Origin: a virus
DNA: 35,849 nucleotides
Reading direction: 5' to 3' (one strand)
IMG/VR virus record: IMGVR_UViG_3300025889_000406
Span: 1 to 35,849 of that record
Shown here: positions 7,379 to 15,916 of the stretch, piece by piece
How positions within the stretch are numbered: position 1 is the stretch's first letter
Layout of the letters: each line of letters opens with the position of its first letter
The notes under the pieces: model-generated
Databases searched by the model: none
Told to the model about the DNA's origin: nothing
The model's input: the letters and a program-made list of their open reading frames with translations, nothing else
Made by a program: the position numbers and the translations under genes

Positions 7379-8342
7379 TATCACCAACATTCCACCCCCT
7401 CGGGTTCCGGTCATTGACGACCGAACGGGGTTAATGTCGCGTGAATGGTATCGATTTTTGCTCAATCTTTTTAGGTTGTCAGGTAGCGGATCAAGCGATG
7501 TGACGCTGACAGATCTGCAACTCGCGCCACAATCCCAAGTTGACTTTGGAGACTTAAACGATTCATACGATCAAGCGCAGTTATCGTATCTATCAGAACA
7601 GTCAAATACATTACAGGGTGAAATTGATTCATTAAAAGTTTGTCCAACTTCCAATGTTGAATCTCTAGCTAATGAATTGCCGCTTCTGTCAATTGTTGCA
7701 AACAACGAGCAAGCAATTGCTGATTTGCAGAACAAAATTGACACTGCGCCTTCAATACCGCAATTTGGCACAATCGCCAATTACAATTTCAACAACCAAG
7801 CGCCATTAAATGGCGTGTTGTATTCATCAACGTCTTCAACAATAAACACAAGTTCAAGTCTGACGTTTGACGGAAATAACATTGGCGTAGGAATCACTCC
7901 AAGCACCTGGGCAACTCTCAAAGCAGTTGAAATAGGAAGAGTTGGTTCAGCAATATCTGCTAATGCTTCTAACGGAAATTTAACAATTTCCGCAAACTCT
8001 TATTTCAACGCAGGTTTTATTTACGCCAACACGGGTTCACTTGCAGCAAGGTACACAATTTCGGCTTCAACAGGAACCCATGCTTGGTTCACTGCGCCAT
8101 CTGGCACTGCTGGTAACGCGGTTACGTTTACCCAAGTAATGACAATTACAAATGCAGGCAACATTCATGCTGTTGCAGGCACCACTGGGATGACCGACGG
8201 CTTTTTCTACATTCCTGCTGCTGCGGGGGCTCCGACAGGCGTACCTACTGCCATATCAGGCAGAGTGCCGATGTATTACGATACAACAAACGAAAAGTTT
8301 TACGTTTATAACGGCGCCTGGAAAAGCGTTCTCTTGACTTAA
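7371..8342 (+). CDS. Tail needle/fibre protein (gp26 position)
   Basis: Starts inside the end of the gp10-like gene. The N-terminus (PPPRVPVIDDRTGLMSREWYRFLLNLF, residues about 8-34, quoted in part as TGLMSREWYRFLLNL) is a recurring virion-attachment segment in phage tail proteins. A helical, coiled-coil-prone part follows (~60-125), then a Ser/Thr/Asn/Gly-rich beta region and an end reading YYDTTNEKFYVYNGAWKS, a common fibre cap. Its place after gp10 matches the P22 tail needle gene, and a coiled-coil rod fits a needle. The AT-rich middle (7570-8200) suggests a horizontally exchanged distal part. Confidence 0.65.
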   Translation: MLDITNIPPPRVPVIDDRTGLMSREWYRFLLNLFRLSGSGSSDVTLTDLQLAPQSQVDFGDLNDSYDQAQLSYLSEQSNTLQGEIDSLKVCPTSNVESLANELPLLSIVANNEQAIADLQNKIDTAPSIPQFGTIANYNFNNQAPLNGVLYSSTSSTINTSSSLTFDGNNIGVGITPSTWATLKAVEIGRVGSAISANASNGNLTISANSYFNAGFIYANTGSLAARYTISASTGTHAWFTAPSGTAGNAVTFTQVMTITNAGNIHAVAGTTGMTDGFFYIPAAAGAPTGVPTAISGRVPMYYDTTNEKFYVYNGAWKSVLLT

Positions 8343-8350
8343 AGGCTGAC

Positions 8351-9745
8351 ATGGCATCACTCACCCCAAGCCCAAAGATGCAGTTTTTTACAGCTAACGG
8401 GCTTCCGTTGGTTGGCGGCAAACTGTACACCTATGCTGCTGGCACGACTACGCCACTTGCCACATATACGGACTCCACTGGCGCATCGTCCAACACCAAC
8501 CCTATTATTCTGGACTCTCGTGGAGAAGCAAACGTATGGCTTGCCAACAGCCTGTACAAGTTTGAGTTGAGAGACAGTGTTGATGCGTTGATTTGGACTT
8601 CGGACAACATTGGCAATGCCAGCTCGTACACTGGTACTGGCGCAATCGTGCTGTCAAACGGCGCAACTCTTACATCTGCAACCCTGAGTTCTCCAACGAT
8701 TACATCTGCCACGCTTACCTCCCCAACTTTGAATTCTGCCACTCTGAATTCTCCGACTTTGGTGACACCAGCGCTTGGCACTCCTTCTGCCGCTGTTCTG
8801 ACCAACGCTACAGGTCTTCCGCTTTCTACTGGTGTTACCGGGTCACTGCCAACCGCACTGTTGGCAAATGCCGGCTCAGAACTGGGTATGCGGAACCGTG
8901 TCATCAACGGGAACATGCAGGTTGCGCAACGTGGTACCAGCTTTAGCGGATCTCCGTTCAATGGCTACACAATAGATCGTTGGAGACTTGACAGAACAGG
9001 TACAGGTTCAACCACCGTTGTCCGTTCTGCAAATTTTAGTTACGGCGGAAATTATGTCGTTACTGTTTCAGGCGCGTATGGAATTGGCGAATATCAAGAC
9101 TTTAAGCATCGAATTGAGTTTCTGAATTCCGCTGATCTCGTTGGTAAAACGGTAACTCTGAGCTTTTGGGCTTCTGGAGGAACTACAGCCGGAAGCGTGG
9201 CGCATTCGGTGTTTTTAAATTATGCTAACTCGTCGGACAATTTTTCGTCCACCACAAATATTGCAACAAACGCGGTCGCTATCACAAACACAGCGACGCT
9301 GTTTAGCTTTACGTTCACAAATCTGCCTGTTGGCGCATCAAACGGATTAGAGATTGTTTTTAGGTCTACCCAAAGCGTTGCCACTGGAACAATTACATTA
9401 AGTTTTGGCTCGGTACAGCTTGAGCGAGGAGCAACGGCCACTCCTATTGAATACATTGATGTTGCAACGCAGCAAGCCAGATGCCAGCGGTATTTTATTT
9501 CGTCATCTTTTTATCTTGCTAGGTACATCAATGGCGCTCAAACTTTCCCAGTTGGCACCCTTTTCAACAAAGTCACAAGCAGGTTAACTTCACCAACCGT
9601 TACACTTTCTAATATTACTTATGGTTTGTGTTCTGGGGCTTTTGTGTCTAACATTACTCAAGATTCTTTTGTGGTAAATGCCACAAGCTCATCTAATGCG
9701 GAAGCAACTTTGAGTGCAACTTATACAGTTGATGCCGAGTTATAA
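8351..9745 (+). CDS. Tail fibre protein with repeat neck and carbohydrate-binding-like C-terminus
   Basis: 464 residues. The N-terminal ~90 (SPKMQFFTANGLPLVGGKLYTY is split here as MQFFTANGLPLVGGKL and YAAGTTTPL) is a very common phage fibre/collar start. Residues 108-137 are three 10-residue repeats of the form xSATLxSPTx. From about 175, GMRNRVINGNMQVAQRGTSF and DRWRLDRTG open a C-terminal carbohydrate-binding-like jelly-roll, ending near IEYIDVATQQARCQRYF. This module binds host surface glycans. The N-terminal part probably attaches to the tail and the C-terminal part recognises the host. No hydrolase motif is visible. Confidence 0.8.
   Translation: MASLTPSPKMQFFTANGLPLVGGKLYTYAAGTTTPLATYTDSTGASSNTNPIILDSRGEANVWLANSLYKFELRDSVDALIWTSDNIGNASSYTGTGAIVLSNGATLTSATLSSPTITSATLTSPTLNSATLNSPTLVTPALGTPSAAVLTNATGLPLSTGVTGSLPTALLANAGSELGMRNRVINGNMQVAQRGTSFSGSPFNGYTIDRWRLDRTGTGSTTVVRSANFSYGGNYVVTVSGAYGIGEYQDFKHRIEFLNSADLVGKTVTLSFWASGGTTAGSVAHSVFLNYANSSDNFSSTTNIATNAVAITNTATLFSFTFTNLPVGASNGLEIVFRSTQSVATGTITLSFGSVQLERGATATPIEYIDVATQQARCQRYFISSSFYLARYINGAQTFPVGTLFNKVTSRLTSPTVTLSNITYGLCSGAFVSNITQDSFVVNATSSSNAEATLSATYTVDAEL
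8672..8761 (+). repeat. Three 30-nt coding repeats in fibre neck
   Basis: Three degenerate 30-nt units (8672-8701, 8702-8731, 8732-8761) encode xSATLxSPT(I/L). The protein repeat is better kept than the DNA. Such a 10-residue period suits a triple beta-helix neck, and repeats of this sort can change length by slippage and so alter fibre length. Confidence 0.7.
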
Positions 9746-9775
9746 ACTTTTCTAATCAGAGCAAAAGGCGACAAA

Positions 9776-9946
9776 ATGCTGAAATCAAAGACAATGTGGT
9801 TCTCCGCAATTCTGGCAATGTTGTCTGTTGCTCAAGGCTTTTTGGTGCAGATTCCTATGTCGCCAGAAGCCCAAGGATTGGTTGGGGCGGTGATTGCTGC
9901 AATTGTGGCGTACCTTCGCACTCAGACTGTTGCCCCATTGCGTTAA
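9776..9946 (+). CDS. Small two-helix membrane protein, 56 aa
   Basis: This short frame fits neatly between two structural genes. The ATG at 9776 follows AAAAGGCGACAA. The product starts MLKSKTMWFSAILAMLSV and has two hydrophobic segments (about 7-24 and 36-48) around SPEAQGLVGAVIAAIV, ending in a basic tail (LRTQTVAPLR). Small proteins of this layout occur in many phages and look holin-like or membrane-accessory, but the real holin candidate is at 14796. It could be an inner-membrane helper for DNA ejection or lysis. Its function is unproven. Confidence 0.65.
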   Translation: MLKSKTMWFSAILAMLSVAQGFLVQIPMSPEAQGLVGAVIAAIVAYLRTQTVAPLR

Positions 9947-9958
9947 GAAAGAAACACC

Positions 9959-10294
9959 ATGACCGTTACCGTAAAAGTCCTGATCCCAGGCAAGATTGCT
10001 GAAGCTACGCAAACCACGCAGTACACCGCCACCAACGTCACGACCATTGTTGATAAGTTCACAGCCACCAACTACAGCGCAGCGGCTGCGACGATCTCGG
10101 TGAACCTGGTCACTGGTGGCGACACTTCTGGCAATCAGAATCTGATTACCAAGACCAAGACGCTGCAACCATCGGAGGTGTACACCTTCCCAGAGCTGGT
10201 GGGCCAAGTGCTGGGTGCAAGTGGATTTATTTCTACCATTGCTGGCACGGCTTCCTCAATCAACATCCGCGCAAGCGGGCGTGAGGTGTCATGA
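9959..10294 (+). CDS. Small beta-rich structural-type protein, 111 aa
   Basis: Rich in Thr, Val, Ala and Ser with alternating hydrophobic residues (TVTVKVLIPGKI, ATISVNLVTGGD). The end reads SSINIRASGREVS. This looks like a single beta-sandwich, as in small phage virion proteins. The stop overlaps the ATG of the cupin gene (ATGA at 10291-10294), so the two are coupled and probably work together. It is separate from the known P22 tail proteins and I cannot name a function. Confidence 0.6.
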   Translation: MTVTVKVLIPGKIAEATQTTQYTATNVTTIVDKFTATNYSAAAATISVNLVTGGDTSGNQNLITKTKTLQPSEVYTFPELVGQVLGASGFISTIAGTASSINIRASGREVS

Positions 10295-10632
10295 TTCAGC
10301 ATCATTTCAGTTCTGGTGTGTATGCCAAGGAGACCCACATTCCTGCGGGCAGTTGGCTGGTGCAACACGCTCACTTGCACGATCACTTGTCTATTCTGGC
10401 AAGTGGTTCTGTTGAACTGATGGTGGATGATAAAACTTCTGTCATTCACGCACCTGCTTGCCTGACAATTGAGGCAGGCAAACACCACGGCGTAAGATCA
10501 ATCACCGATGTCATTTGGTACTGCATTCACGCAACCAACTGCGCCGATGCTGATGAAGTTGATAACGTGATTGTTGCGCCGATGAACAAAGATGCTGTGT
10601 TGGAACTGGCGCAGAAACTAAAAGGGGATTGA
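10291..10632 (+). CDS. Cupin-fold protein, 113 aa
   Basis: A single conserved beta-barrel of cupin type. The first motif is around residues 19-46: PAG...HAHLHDHLSILASGSVELMVDD, with His26, His28, His30 and His32 as candidate metal ligands. A second part has EAGKHHGV (His65, His66) and a late His80. Small cupins of this type are common in phage tail regions, where they may bind metal or a small ligand in a fibre or as a maturation factor. No enzyme can be named. It is coupled to the upstream gene by ATGA and lies 1 nt before the ejection gene. Confidence 0.75.
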   Translation: MIQHHFSSGVYAKETHIPAGSWLVQHAHLHDHLSILASGSVELMVDDKTSVIHAPACLTIEAGKHHGVRSITDVIWYCIHATNCADADEVDNVIVAPMNKDAVLELAQKLKGD

Positions 10633-10633
10633 T

Positions 10634-11638
10634 ATGCCGTGGATTGGTGGAGCAATTGCTGGTGGTGGGGCCTTGCTTGGAGGGTTGTTTGGTTCAGATG
10701 CCGCCAGCGATGCCGCAGCAGCTCAAGCCGCGTCTGCGGATCGTGCCGCACAACTCCAGAAGGAGATGTTTGAGCGCCAGATCCAGCTACAGGAACCTTT
10801 CCGTCAGGCTGGACTGACAGCGCAGCAGCGCTATCTGAATATGCTTGGCCTACAAGGTCAGGCTCCGACCATGCGTTCAGAAGCAGAGCTTCGCAATGCT
10901 TTGGCGGCTCAATACATGCGCCCAGGTACTGAAGGCCGGTATGAAACCAGTTATGTTGGCATGGGTGGAGACGCTGGTGGGCAACAAGTTTTTGTACCCG
11001 GTACGCCTGGCGTTCAAGACGAAGCTGGCCTGAATGCAGCCATCCAAGCTGAAATGGCGCGTGATCGCGCTGCACAGCAGGCGTATGAAGCTGAGAGGCA
11101 GGCACCTGGCTTTGGCAAGTACGCTCGTGATTTCAGCATGGCCGATTTTGAAGCAGATCCTGGCTATGCTTTCCGATTGCAAGAAGGCTTGAAGGCGCTG
11201 GATCGTCAGGCGGCCGCACGAGGCGGTTTGATATCTGGTGCGGCTCTGAAGGGTGCGCAGCGCTACGGCCAAGAGGCTGCTAGCCAAGAGTTCACAAATG
11301 CCTTCAATCGTTACCAGACCAACCGGGCCAATCAGTTGCAGCCTTTGGAATCCTTGATGGGCACGAGTCAGACGGTGGCTAACACACTTGGAAATGCTGC
11401 TCAAAACTACGCACGAGGCGCTGGCGAGGCTTACATGGGCGCAGGGGCAGCTCGGGCCTCTGGGTACATGGGTAGTGCTAATGCTTTGACTGGCGCTCTC
11501 AATCAAGGCTTGAACATGTACCAAGATCAGCGACTCGTAAACAACATGCGATATCGCCCTGGTCAGGTTGGAAGTTCTGTTTCTTACCTGCCAGACAACA
11601 TTGATGTCGGCGGCGGCTTCAACCCTGTTTTGGGATAA
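10634..11638 (+). CDS. DNA ejection (internal virion) protein, gp7-like position
   Basis: 334 residues starting with a glycine-rich hydrophobic segment (GGAIAGGGALLGGLFG, about 5-20), followed by an alanine-rich coiled coil (AAAAQAASADRAAQLQKEMFERQ), a helical middle and a Gly/Ala-rich end. Internal virion proteins that leave the capsid and enter the membrane to guide DNA typically have such glycine/alanine membrane-seeking ends. The order fits P22 gp7/gp20/gp16. The family can only be assigned by layout and composition. It is 1 nt from the cupin gene, with an AAAGGGGATTGAT SD. Confidence 0.7.
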   Translation: MPWIGGAIAGGGALLGGLFGSDAASDAAAAQAASADRAAQLQKEMFERQIQLQEPFRQAGLTAQQRYLNMLGLQGQAPTMRSEAELRNALAAQYMRPGTEGRYETSYVGMGGDAGGQQVFVPGTPGVQDEAGLNAAIQAEMARDRAAQQAYEAERQAPGFGKYARDFSMADFEADPGYAFRLQEGLKALDRQAAARGGLISGAALKGAQRYGQEAASQEFTNAFNRYQTNRANQLQPLESLMGTSQTVANTLGNAAQNYARGAGEAYMGAGAARASGYMGSANALTGALNQGLNMYQDQRLVNNMRYRPGQVGSSVSYLPDNIDVGGGFNPVLG

Positions 11639-11647
11639 AAGTAGATC

Positions 11648-12904
11648 ATGCCAATTGATCCAAGAATCGCAATGGGCTTTCAGCCCACAACACAACTTGA
11701 GTCCCCCCTGAACCGGCTTGCCAAGTTTCAGCAGATTCAGAGTGCGCAGCAACAAAATGAGCTTGCTCGGATGCAGGCTCAGGAATATGAGCGCGGCTTG
11801 AAGGAACAGGAAGACTTCAGAAACATGCTGGCTGGTGCTGATGTCAGCACACCAGCAGGCCGATCAAAACTGTTGTCTGCCGGCAAGCCTGGAGTTGAGT
11901 ACGTTAAAGGTCTTGAAGCAGTTGAACAAGGTCGGACAACGCAAGCAAAGAATCAACAGGATCTAATAAAAGCTGCATTTCAGAATTCAGCTTCTGCATT
12001 AGCGCAGGTGAACAGTTTTTCGGATGCAGAAAAATACATCAACAGCATTTACGCCGATCCTGTGATCGGCGATTTCCTGCGCAGCAAAGGTGCAAGCCCT
12101 GAGAGCGCACTGAAAAAGTTGATGAAGATTGCAACGGGGCCAGATCCTGAAGCTCAGTTCAACCAATGGAAATTTGAGAACGCAGCAGGGATTGAAGCTG
12201 CACAAAAGCAATTTGGAACGCAAGTACTTAACACGGCTGGAGGGGTTCTTCAGTACGACCCAAGAACCGGGGCTACAAAAATGATCCCAGGCACAAGCCC
12301 TGCTGATCGTCCAATGACCCAAGCTGAGATTGAAAGAAATGCCATTGCTCGCCAAGGTTTAGCCCTTAAAGCTGCTGCTTCGGAAAACAAGCCTATTGTT
12401 AAACCATTGACAGAAGCGCAGCAAAATAAAGTAAGGGAAAGCGTCGCAAAAGATAGGCAAGTTGTCTCTTCAATAGATGCAAGCGAAAAGACAATGACCT
12501 CCGAAATTGAAAGGTTGCTAAAGCATCCAGGCCTTAAAGGAATTACAGGTTACACAGGTATGTTTCCAACTTTGCCAGCTAGTGAAGCTGGAGCCGCTAA
12601 GAATATTTTGGAAGGAATTCAAGGGAAAATTAAAACCCTTGGTCGCGAGCTTGCCTCACAATCTGGCAAACTTGGCAACATGGCGGTGCAAGAATGGAAG
12701 TTTGTATCTGATGCCGTTGCTGCTCTTGACCCAAGAAGTAAAGATTTCACGAATCAGCTAAATTTGGTTCGAGAAGCAATGAAAGGTTTAAAAGATAGAA
12801 GTCGCGCGAAGTTTGAAGAGACTTACCCTGATCTTGCTGTTGACAATGCTCCTGCAAAGCAGGGAGCACCGAACATTGATGATTTACTGAACAAGTACAA
12901 ATAA
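11648..12904 (+). CDS. Internal virion/ejection protein, helical, 418 aa
   Basis: A long, mostly helical and Gln/Ala/Lys/Glu-rich protein. The N-terminal 55 residues have QQIQSAQQQNELARMQAQEYERG, a coiled coil that probably mediates assembly. There are no catalytic motifs or membrane segments. The centre holds repeated amphipathic helices (ESVAKDRQVVSSIDASEKTM). It sits between the gp7-like and gp16-like proteins, and all three are likely ejected with the DNA as in P22. I judged this by position and composition only; it could also be an inner core protein. The gene starts shortly after a TAA and ends 2 nt before the next ATG. Confidence 0.65.
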   Translation: MPIDPRIAMGFQPTTQLESPLNRLAKFQQIQSAQQQNELARMQAQEYERGLKEQEDFRNMLAGADVSTPAGRSKLLSAGKPGVEYVKGLEAVEQGRTTQAKNQQDLIKAAFQNSASALAQVNSFSDAEKYINSIYADPVIGDFLRSKGASPESALKKLMKIATGPDPEAQFNQWKFENAAGIEAAQKQFGTQVLNTAGGVLQYDPRTGATKMIPGTSPADRPMTQAEIERNAIARQGLALKAAASENKPIVKPLTEAQQNKVRESVAKDRQVVSSIDASEKTMTSEIERLLKHPGLKGITGYTGMFPTLPASEAGAAKNILEGIQGKIKTLGRELASQSGKLGNMAVQEWKFVSDAVAALDPRSKDFTNQLNLVREAMKGLKDRSRAKFEETYPDLAVDNAPAKQGAPNIDDLLNKYK

Positions 12905-12906
12905 TC

Positions 12907-14559
12907 ATGGCAACACTTGAGCAACTTAGCGCGGCATTGATTAAAGCTGATGCTGCTGGCAATGCAGATGACGCAAAAGTATTTGCCGATGAAATAAGAC
13001 GGTTAAGAGCATCGCAATCACAACCTAAAGCTGAGCCAGTTTCTGAAGGAATGCCGGCAACAAGGCGGTTTGATTTTGCTACGGCAACTCCGGAAGAAAA
13101 GAAACAAATTGTCCGGCAATCTCTTGCTGGTGGCAATCCAGTTGTAAACGTCGGCGCCGGGGCTCTTCGTGGCGCAGGATCGATTGGAGCAACATTGCTG
13201 AGACCATTTGAGTCTGCTGAAGAGAACAAGCAAAGACGCCTTGCCATGACCTCTGCCCTTGAAGATCTTGGGGCAAAGCCTGAATCATTTGGATTTCAAG
13301 TTGGAAAACTTGGCGGAGAAATTGCAGGCACTGCGGGACTTGGAGGCGCAGCGGCAAATGCATTGCGAGCAGTGCCTGGCGTTACAACTGTGGCCCCTAA
13401 TTTTATTAACGCGCTCAGAACTGGCGGTTTTGGAGCAGGAAAGATTGCTCCATCTGTTTCGGCAGGCGCGGTTGTTGGCGGCGGAACAAGTGGGTTAATT
13501 AACCCAGAGGAAGCCGGACTTGGAGCCGCCATTGGCGGCGGATTGCCGCTAGTTGGCAAAGGAGTGCCCGCCCTTGCAGGAGCAGTTACTCCAAATGTTG
13601 TCAAAGAAGCATTTGCGGCAGGCAAACAAAACGCAACTGCTTTTATTGACAACCTGCGCAAGAATGTACCGACGGATGATGTTCTTGAAACATTGAAAAA
13701 TGGCATTTCTCAAATGCGGGACGATGCATCTGTTGCATATGTCACATCAAAAACTGGATGGGCAGCCGATACCACTCCATTGAATTATGCGAAAGTTGAT
13801 GCAGCAATCAATAAAATTGATAGCTCAATAACCCATGCGGGCAAATCAATGATTGGTGCAGACGAGCAAAAGATTGTCTCAGAAGCAAAGAATGTTATCC
13901 AGCAATGGAAAACGGATCATCCTGTGCCAACAGCGATTGATCTAGATGCATTGAAAAGGCGATTGGATAGCATCTACCCAGAAAGCTCAAAGCAAACGCA
14001 AGCAAAAAGAGCGCTTTCAGAGTTTGGATCTTCTGTAAAGCAAACCATTACCGACAGCGTACCTGGGTACAAAGATGCTATGAAGGCATATGAAACTCAG
14101 ACGAAATTGGTCAGAGAAATAGCCGATGCTCTTGGCGGCGGGGACAAAATCAAGAAGGAAACCGCACTTAATAAGATCATGCAAGCACTGAAAGAGACAC
14201 CATCTGGTGACTATAAGCAAGCATTGATCGGACAACTTGAGGCTCAGACCGGACAGCAACTTAGGCCTGCAATTGCTGGGCAATTGATGTCTGATGTTAT
14301 TCCTCGGTCTCTTTCTGGTCGAGGCGCACTTGGTCTTGGCGGCGCAGCCTCGCTGGTAAATCCTGCAGTATTAGCCGCCCTTCCGTTAACATCACCTAGG
14401 TTGGTTGGTGAAGCTGCTTATGGGGCAGGTAGAGCAGCAAGTGTTTTGCCAAGCATTTCACAACGCTTTCCAGTTGGAACCAATGCTCTTGCAGGATTGT
14501 TCAGAACATCTACGCCTACTCAACAATTGATCGTTAACTCCCTCAGTCAAAATCAATAA
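12907..14559 (+). CDS. DNA ejection protein with Gly/Ala-rich membrane segments (gp16-like position)
   Basis: 550 residues. The N-terminal ~40 are helical. Repeated Gly/Ala/Val-rich stretches follow (GAGALRGAGSIGATLLRPF, then GEIAGTAGLGGAAANALRAVPG and GAVVGGGTSGL), able to enter a membrane. The C-terminus ends in alternating Gly/Ala and polar helices (LGLGGAASLVNPAVLAALP). This composition matches the last and largest of P22-type ejection proteins (gp16 is 609 aa), which form a periplasm-spanning channel. No peptidoglycan hydrolase motif is visible. Codon use matches the flanking genes. Confidence 0.7.
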   Translation: MATLEQLSAALIKADAAGNADDAKVFADEIRRLRASQSQPKAEPVSEGMPATRRFDFATATPEEKKQIVRQSLAGGNPVVNVGAGALRGAGSIGATLLRPFESAEENKQRRLAMTSALEDLGAKPESFGFQVGKLGGEIAGTAGLGGAAANALRAVPGVTTVAPNFINALRTGGFGAGKIAPSVSAGAVVGGGTSGLINPEEAGLGAAIGGGLPLVGKGVPALAGAVTPNVVKEAFAAGKQNATAFIDNLRKNVPTDDVLETLKNGISQMRDDASVAYVTSKTGWAADTTPLNYAKVDAAINKIDSSITHAGKSMIGADEQKIVSEAKNVIQQWKTDHPVPTAIDLDALKRRLDSIYPESSKQTQAKRALSEFGSSVKQTITDSVPGYKDAMKAYETQTKLVREIADALGGGDKIKKETALNKIMQALKETPSGDYKQALIGQLEAQTGQQLRPAIAGQLMSDVIPRSLSGRGALGLGGAASLVNPAVLAALPLTSPRLVGEAAYGAGRAASVLPSISQRFPVGTNALAGLFRTSTPTQQLIVNSLSQNQ

Positions 14560-14571
14560 GCGACTCTACCA

Positions 14572-14796
14572 ATGGAAACCCAATTCATCTTCAACATTGC
14601 AGTCAGCGTAGCAGGCTTCTTCGGGGGCTGGATCTTGAGTCACATCTACCGGGCTATTGAGAGATTAGATATGGACATTCGATCAATGCCCTCCCGGTAC
14701 GTTCGGCGCGATGACTACAGAGATGATATGGGCGAGATCAAGGTTTTGTTGGGCAAGATTAGCGACAAGTTGGATCACAAGGTAGATAAACCATAA
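14572..14796 (+). CDS. Small single-span membrane protein, 74 aa, lysis region
   Basis: Residues 5-25 (FIFNIAVSVAGFFGGWILSHI) are one hydrophobic helix, followed by a charged helical tail (RAIERLDMDIRSMP, YVRRDDYRDDMGEIKVLLGKISDKLDHKV). Small proteins of this shape lie before the holin in many proteobacterial phages and are holin-like or holin-antagonist candidates. The tail could form a coiled coil with the 3-TM holin encoded next. The stop and next ATG overlap as TAATG. The function within lysis is inferred from position. Confidence 0.7.
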   Translation: METQFIFNIAVSVAGFFGGWILSHIYRAIERLDMDIRSMPSRYVRRDDYRDDMGEIKVLLGKISDKLDHKVDKP

Positions 14797-15311
14797 TGCT
14801 CACACTCATCAGCACCATCTGTTCCTTCTTGGCTGGCGGCTTGCCTAAGTTCTTGGAGTTCCTCCAAGATCGAGGTGACAAGCGGCATGAACTTGAGCTG
14901 GCAAGGATGCAGGTGGAGCGTGAGTTGCAGTTGCGCAAGCTCGGGTTTGATGCTGAGGCAAAGCTGGAAGAGATCCGTAACGTCCAGCTTGAGATGGAGG
15001 CGGTCAATCAGCAGATCCAGTCTCGGATTGGCGCCCAGGTTGAGGAAACTAAATCCATTTACGTCCACGATGCAGCCATCCAAGACGGCACCAGCACATG
15101 GGTCAGGAACCTGCGGGCCAGTGTCCGGCCAGTCATTACTTACGGCTTCTTCCTGCTGCTTGTCCTGATTGACATTGGGCTATTCGTGCATGGAGTCAGG
15201 ATGGGCGCATCGTTTGATGCTTTGGCCGTTCAGTTATGGGATGAAGGCACCCAGGCGCTGTTTGCTTCCATCATAGCGTTTCATTTTGGTGGTAGAGCCT
15301 TCGGGAAATGA
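14796..15311 (+). CDS. Holin, 3-TM type (GTA_holin_3TM-like)
   Basis: 171 aa: an N-terminal hydrophobic segment (about 3-20), a long charged coiled coil (25-85), then NLRASVRPVITYGFFLLLVLIDIG (about 105-128) and a third segment at 150-165 with FGGRAFGK at the end. The R-P-V-I-T-Y membrane segment and terminal Gly-rich block are typical of the three-TM holins found in phages and gene transfer agents. It would form holes in the inner membrane to release the endolysin encoded next; the two genes overlap by ATGA (15308-15311). The central coiled coil is longer than in classic holins. Confidence 0.75.
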   Translation: MLTLISTICSFLAGGLPKFLEFLQDRGDKRHELELARMQVERELQLRKLGFDAEAKLEEIRNVQLEMEAVNQQIQSRIGAQVEETKSIYVHDAAIQDGTSTWVRNLRASVRPVITYGFFLLLVLIDIGLFVHGVRMGASFDALAVQLWDEGTQALFASIIAFHFGGRAFGK

Positions 15312-15811
15312 AGACCTCCAAGGCAGGGATTGACCTCATTAAGCACTTTGAAGGTGTCCGGCTCAAACCTTACAAGTGCCCTGCCCTGCTCTGGACTATC
15401 GGCGTGGGCCATGTGCTGTACCCAGATCAGCACTATCTCTCAATGGATGGCCGACGGAACTTTCCGCTGAAGCCAGAACATAAACGAAGTTTCACCGAGA
15501 CTGAAGTCAATGAACTTTTACGAAACGACCTTTATCGTTTTGAATCGGGCGTGGCAAGACTGTGTGGAGCAAGCCTGCCGCAACATCAATTTGATGCTCT
15601 GGTTAGCTTCGCCTTCAACCTCGGCATCGGAACCTTACAAAGATCAACACTCAAAATGAAACTGACCCGAGGCGACATTCAAGGCGCAGCGGATCAGTTC
15701 TTAAGGTTCAGTATGGCAGGCGGAAAGATCCTACCAGGCCTGCAACGTCGCAGGGTTGCAGAAAGATCGTTGTTCTTAGGTCTGCAAGTAAACGCCAAAA
15801 AAGATTACTAA
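15308..15811 (+). CDS. Endolysin, GH24 phage lysozyme
   Basis: 167 aa. H-F-E-G (Glu15), Y-K-C-P (Cys24) and L-W-T-I-G-V-G-H (Thr30) reproduce the T4-lysozyme catalytic spacing E-x8-D-x5-T, with Asp replaced by Cys, a substitution seen in other phage lysozymes of this type. The helical second lobe (QHQFDALVSFAFNLGIGTL, then RR..E) is typical. It has no signal peptide, so export needs the holin. It cleaves the glycan strand of peptidoglycan. It is coupled to the holin by ATGA. Its last 36 nt are overlapped by an antisense gene at 15776-15916. No Rz/spanin gene was found. Confidence 0.9.
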   Translation: MKTSKAGIDLIKHFEGVRLKPYKCPALLWTIGVGHVLYPDQHYLSMDGRRNFPLKPEHKRSFTETEVNELLRNDLYRFESGVARLCGASLPQHQFDALVSFAFNLGIGTLQRSTLKMKLTRGDIQGAADQFLRFSMAGGKILPGLQRRRVAERSLFLGLQVNAKKDY

Positions 15812-15916
15812 GACAAAACCAACAACGACCAATCTGGCAATGGTAGACAGCATTCTCGCTTCGTAACAACTACAGTTACAGTCACGCCCTTGACGACAGT
15901 TTCCATTGCAGTTCAT
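15776..15916 (-). CDS. Small Cys-rich membrane protein, 46 aa
   Basis: The ATG (14-16 of 159xx, complement) overlaps the previous stop as ATGA. The product starts MNCNGNCRQGRDCNCSCYE, with six Cys in the first 17 residues, followed by one transmembrane helix (about 27-42, VVVGFVLVIFFGVYL). Such Cys-rich plus single-TM proteins recur at the end of early operons in phages of Burkholderiales. Its function is unknown; metal binding or a membrane reporter is possible. It is the last gene of the minus-strand operon and its 3' end runs 36 nt into the endolysin on the opposite strand. Confidence 0.75.
   Translation of the reverse strand: MNCNGNCRQGRDCNCSCYEARMLSTIARLVVVGFVLVIFFGVYLQT

Noticed and set aside
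10877-11755. Long minus-strand frame (292 codons) across the ejection genes
   Set aside because: It is antisense to two clear structural genes and its composition is that of a reverse reading of Ala/Gln-rich helices.
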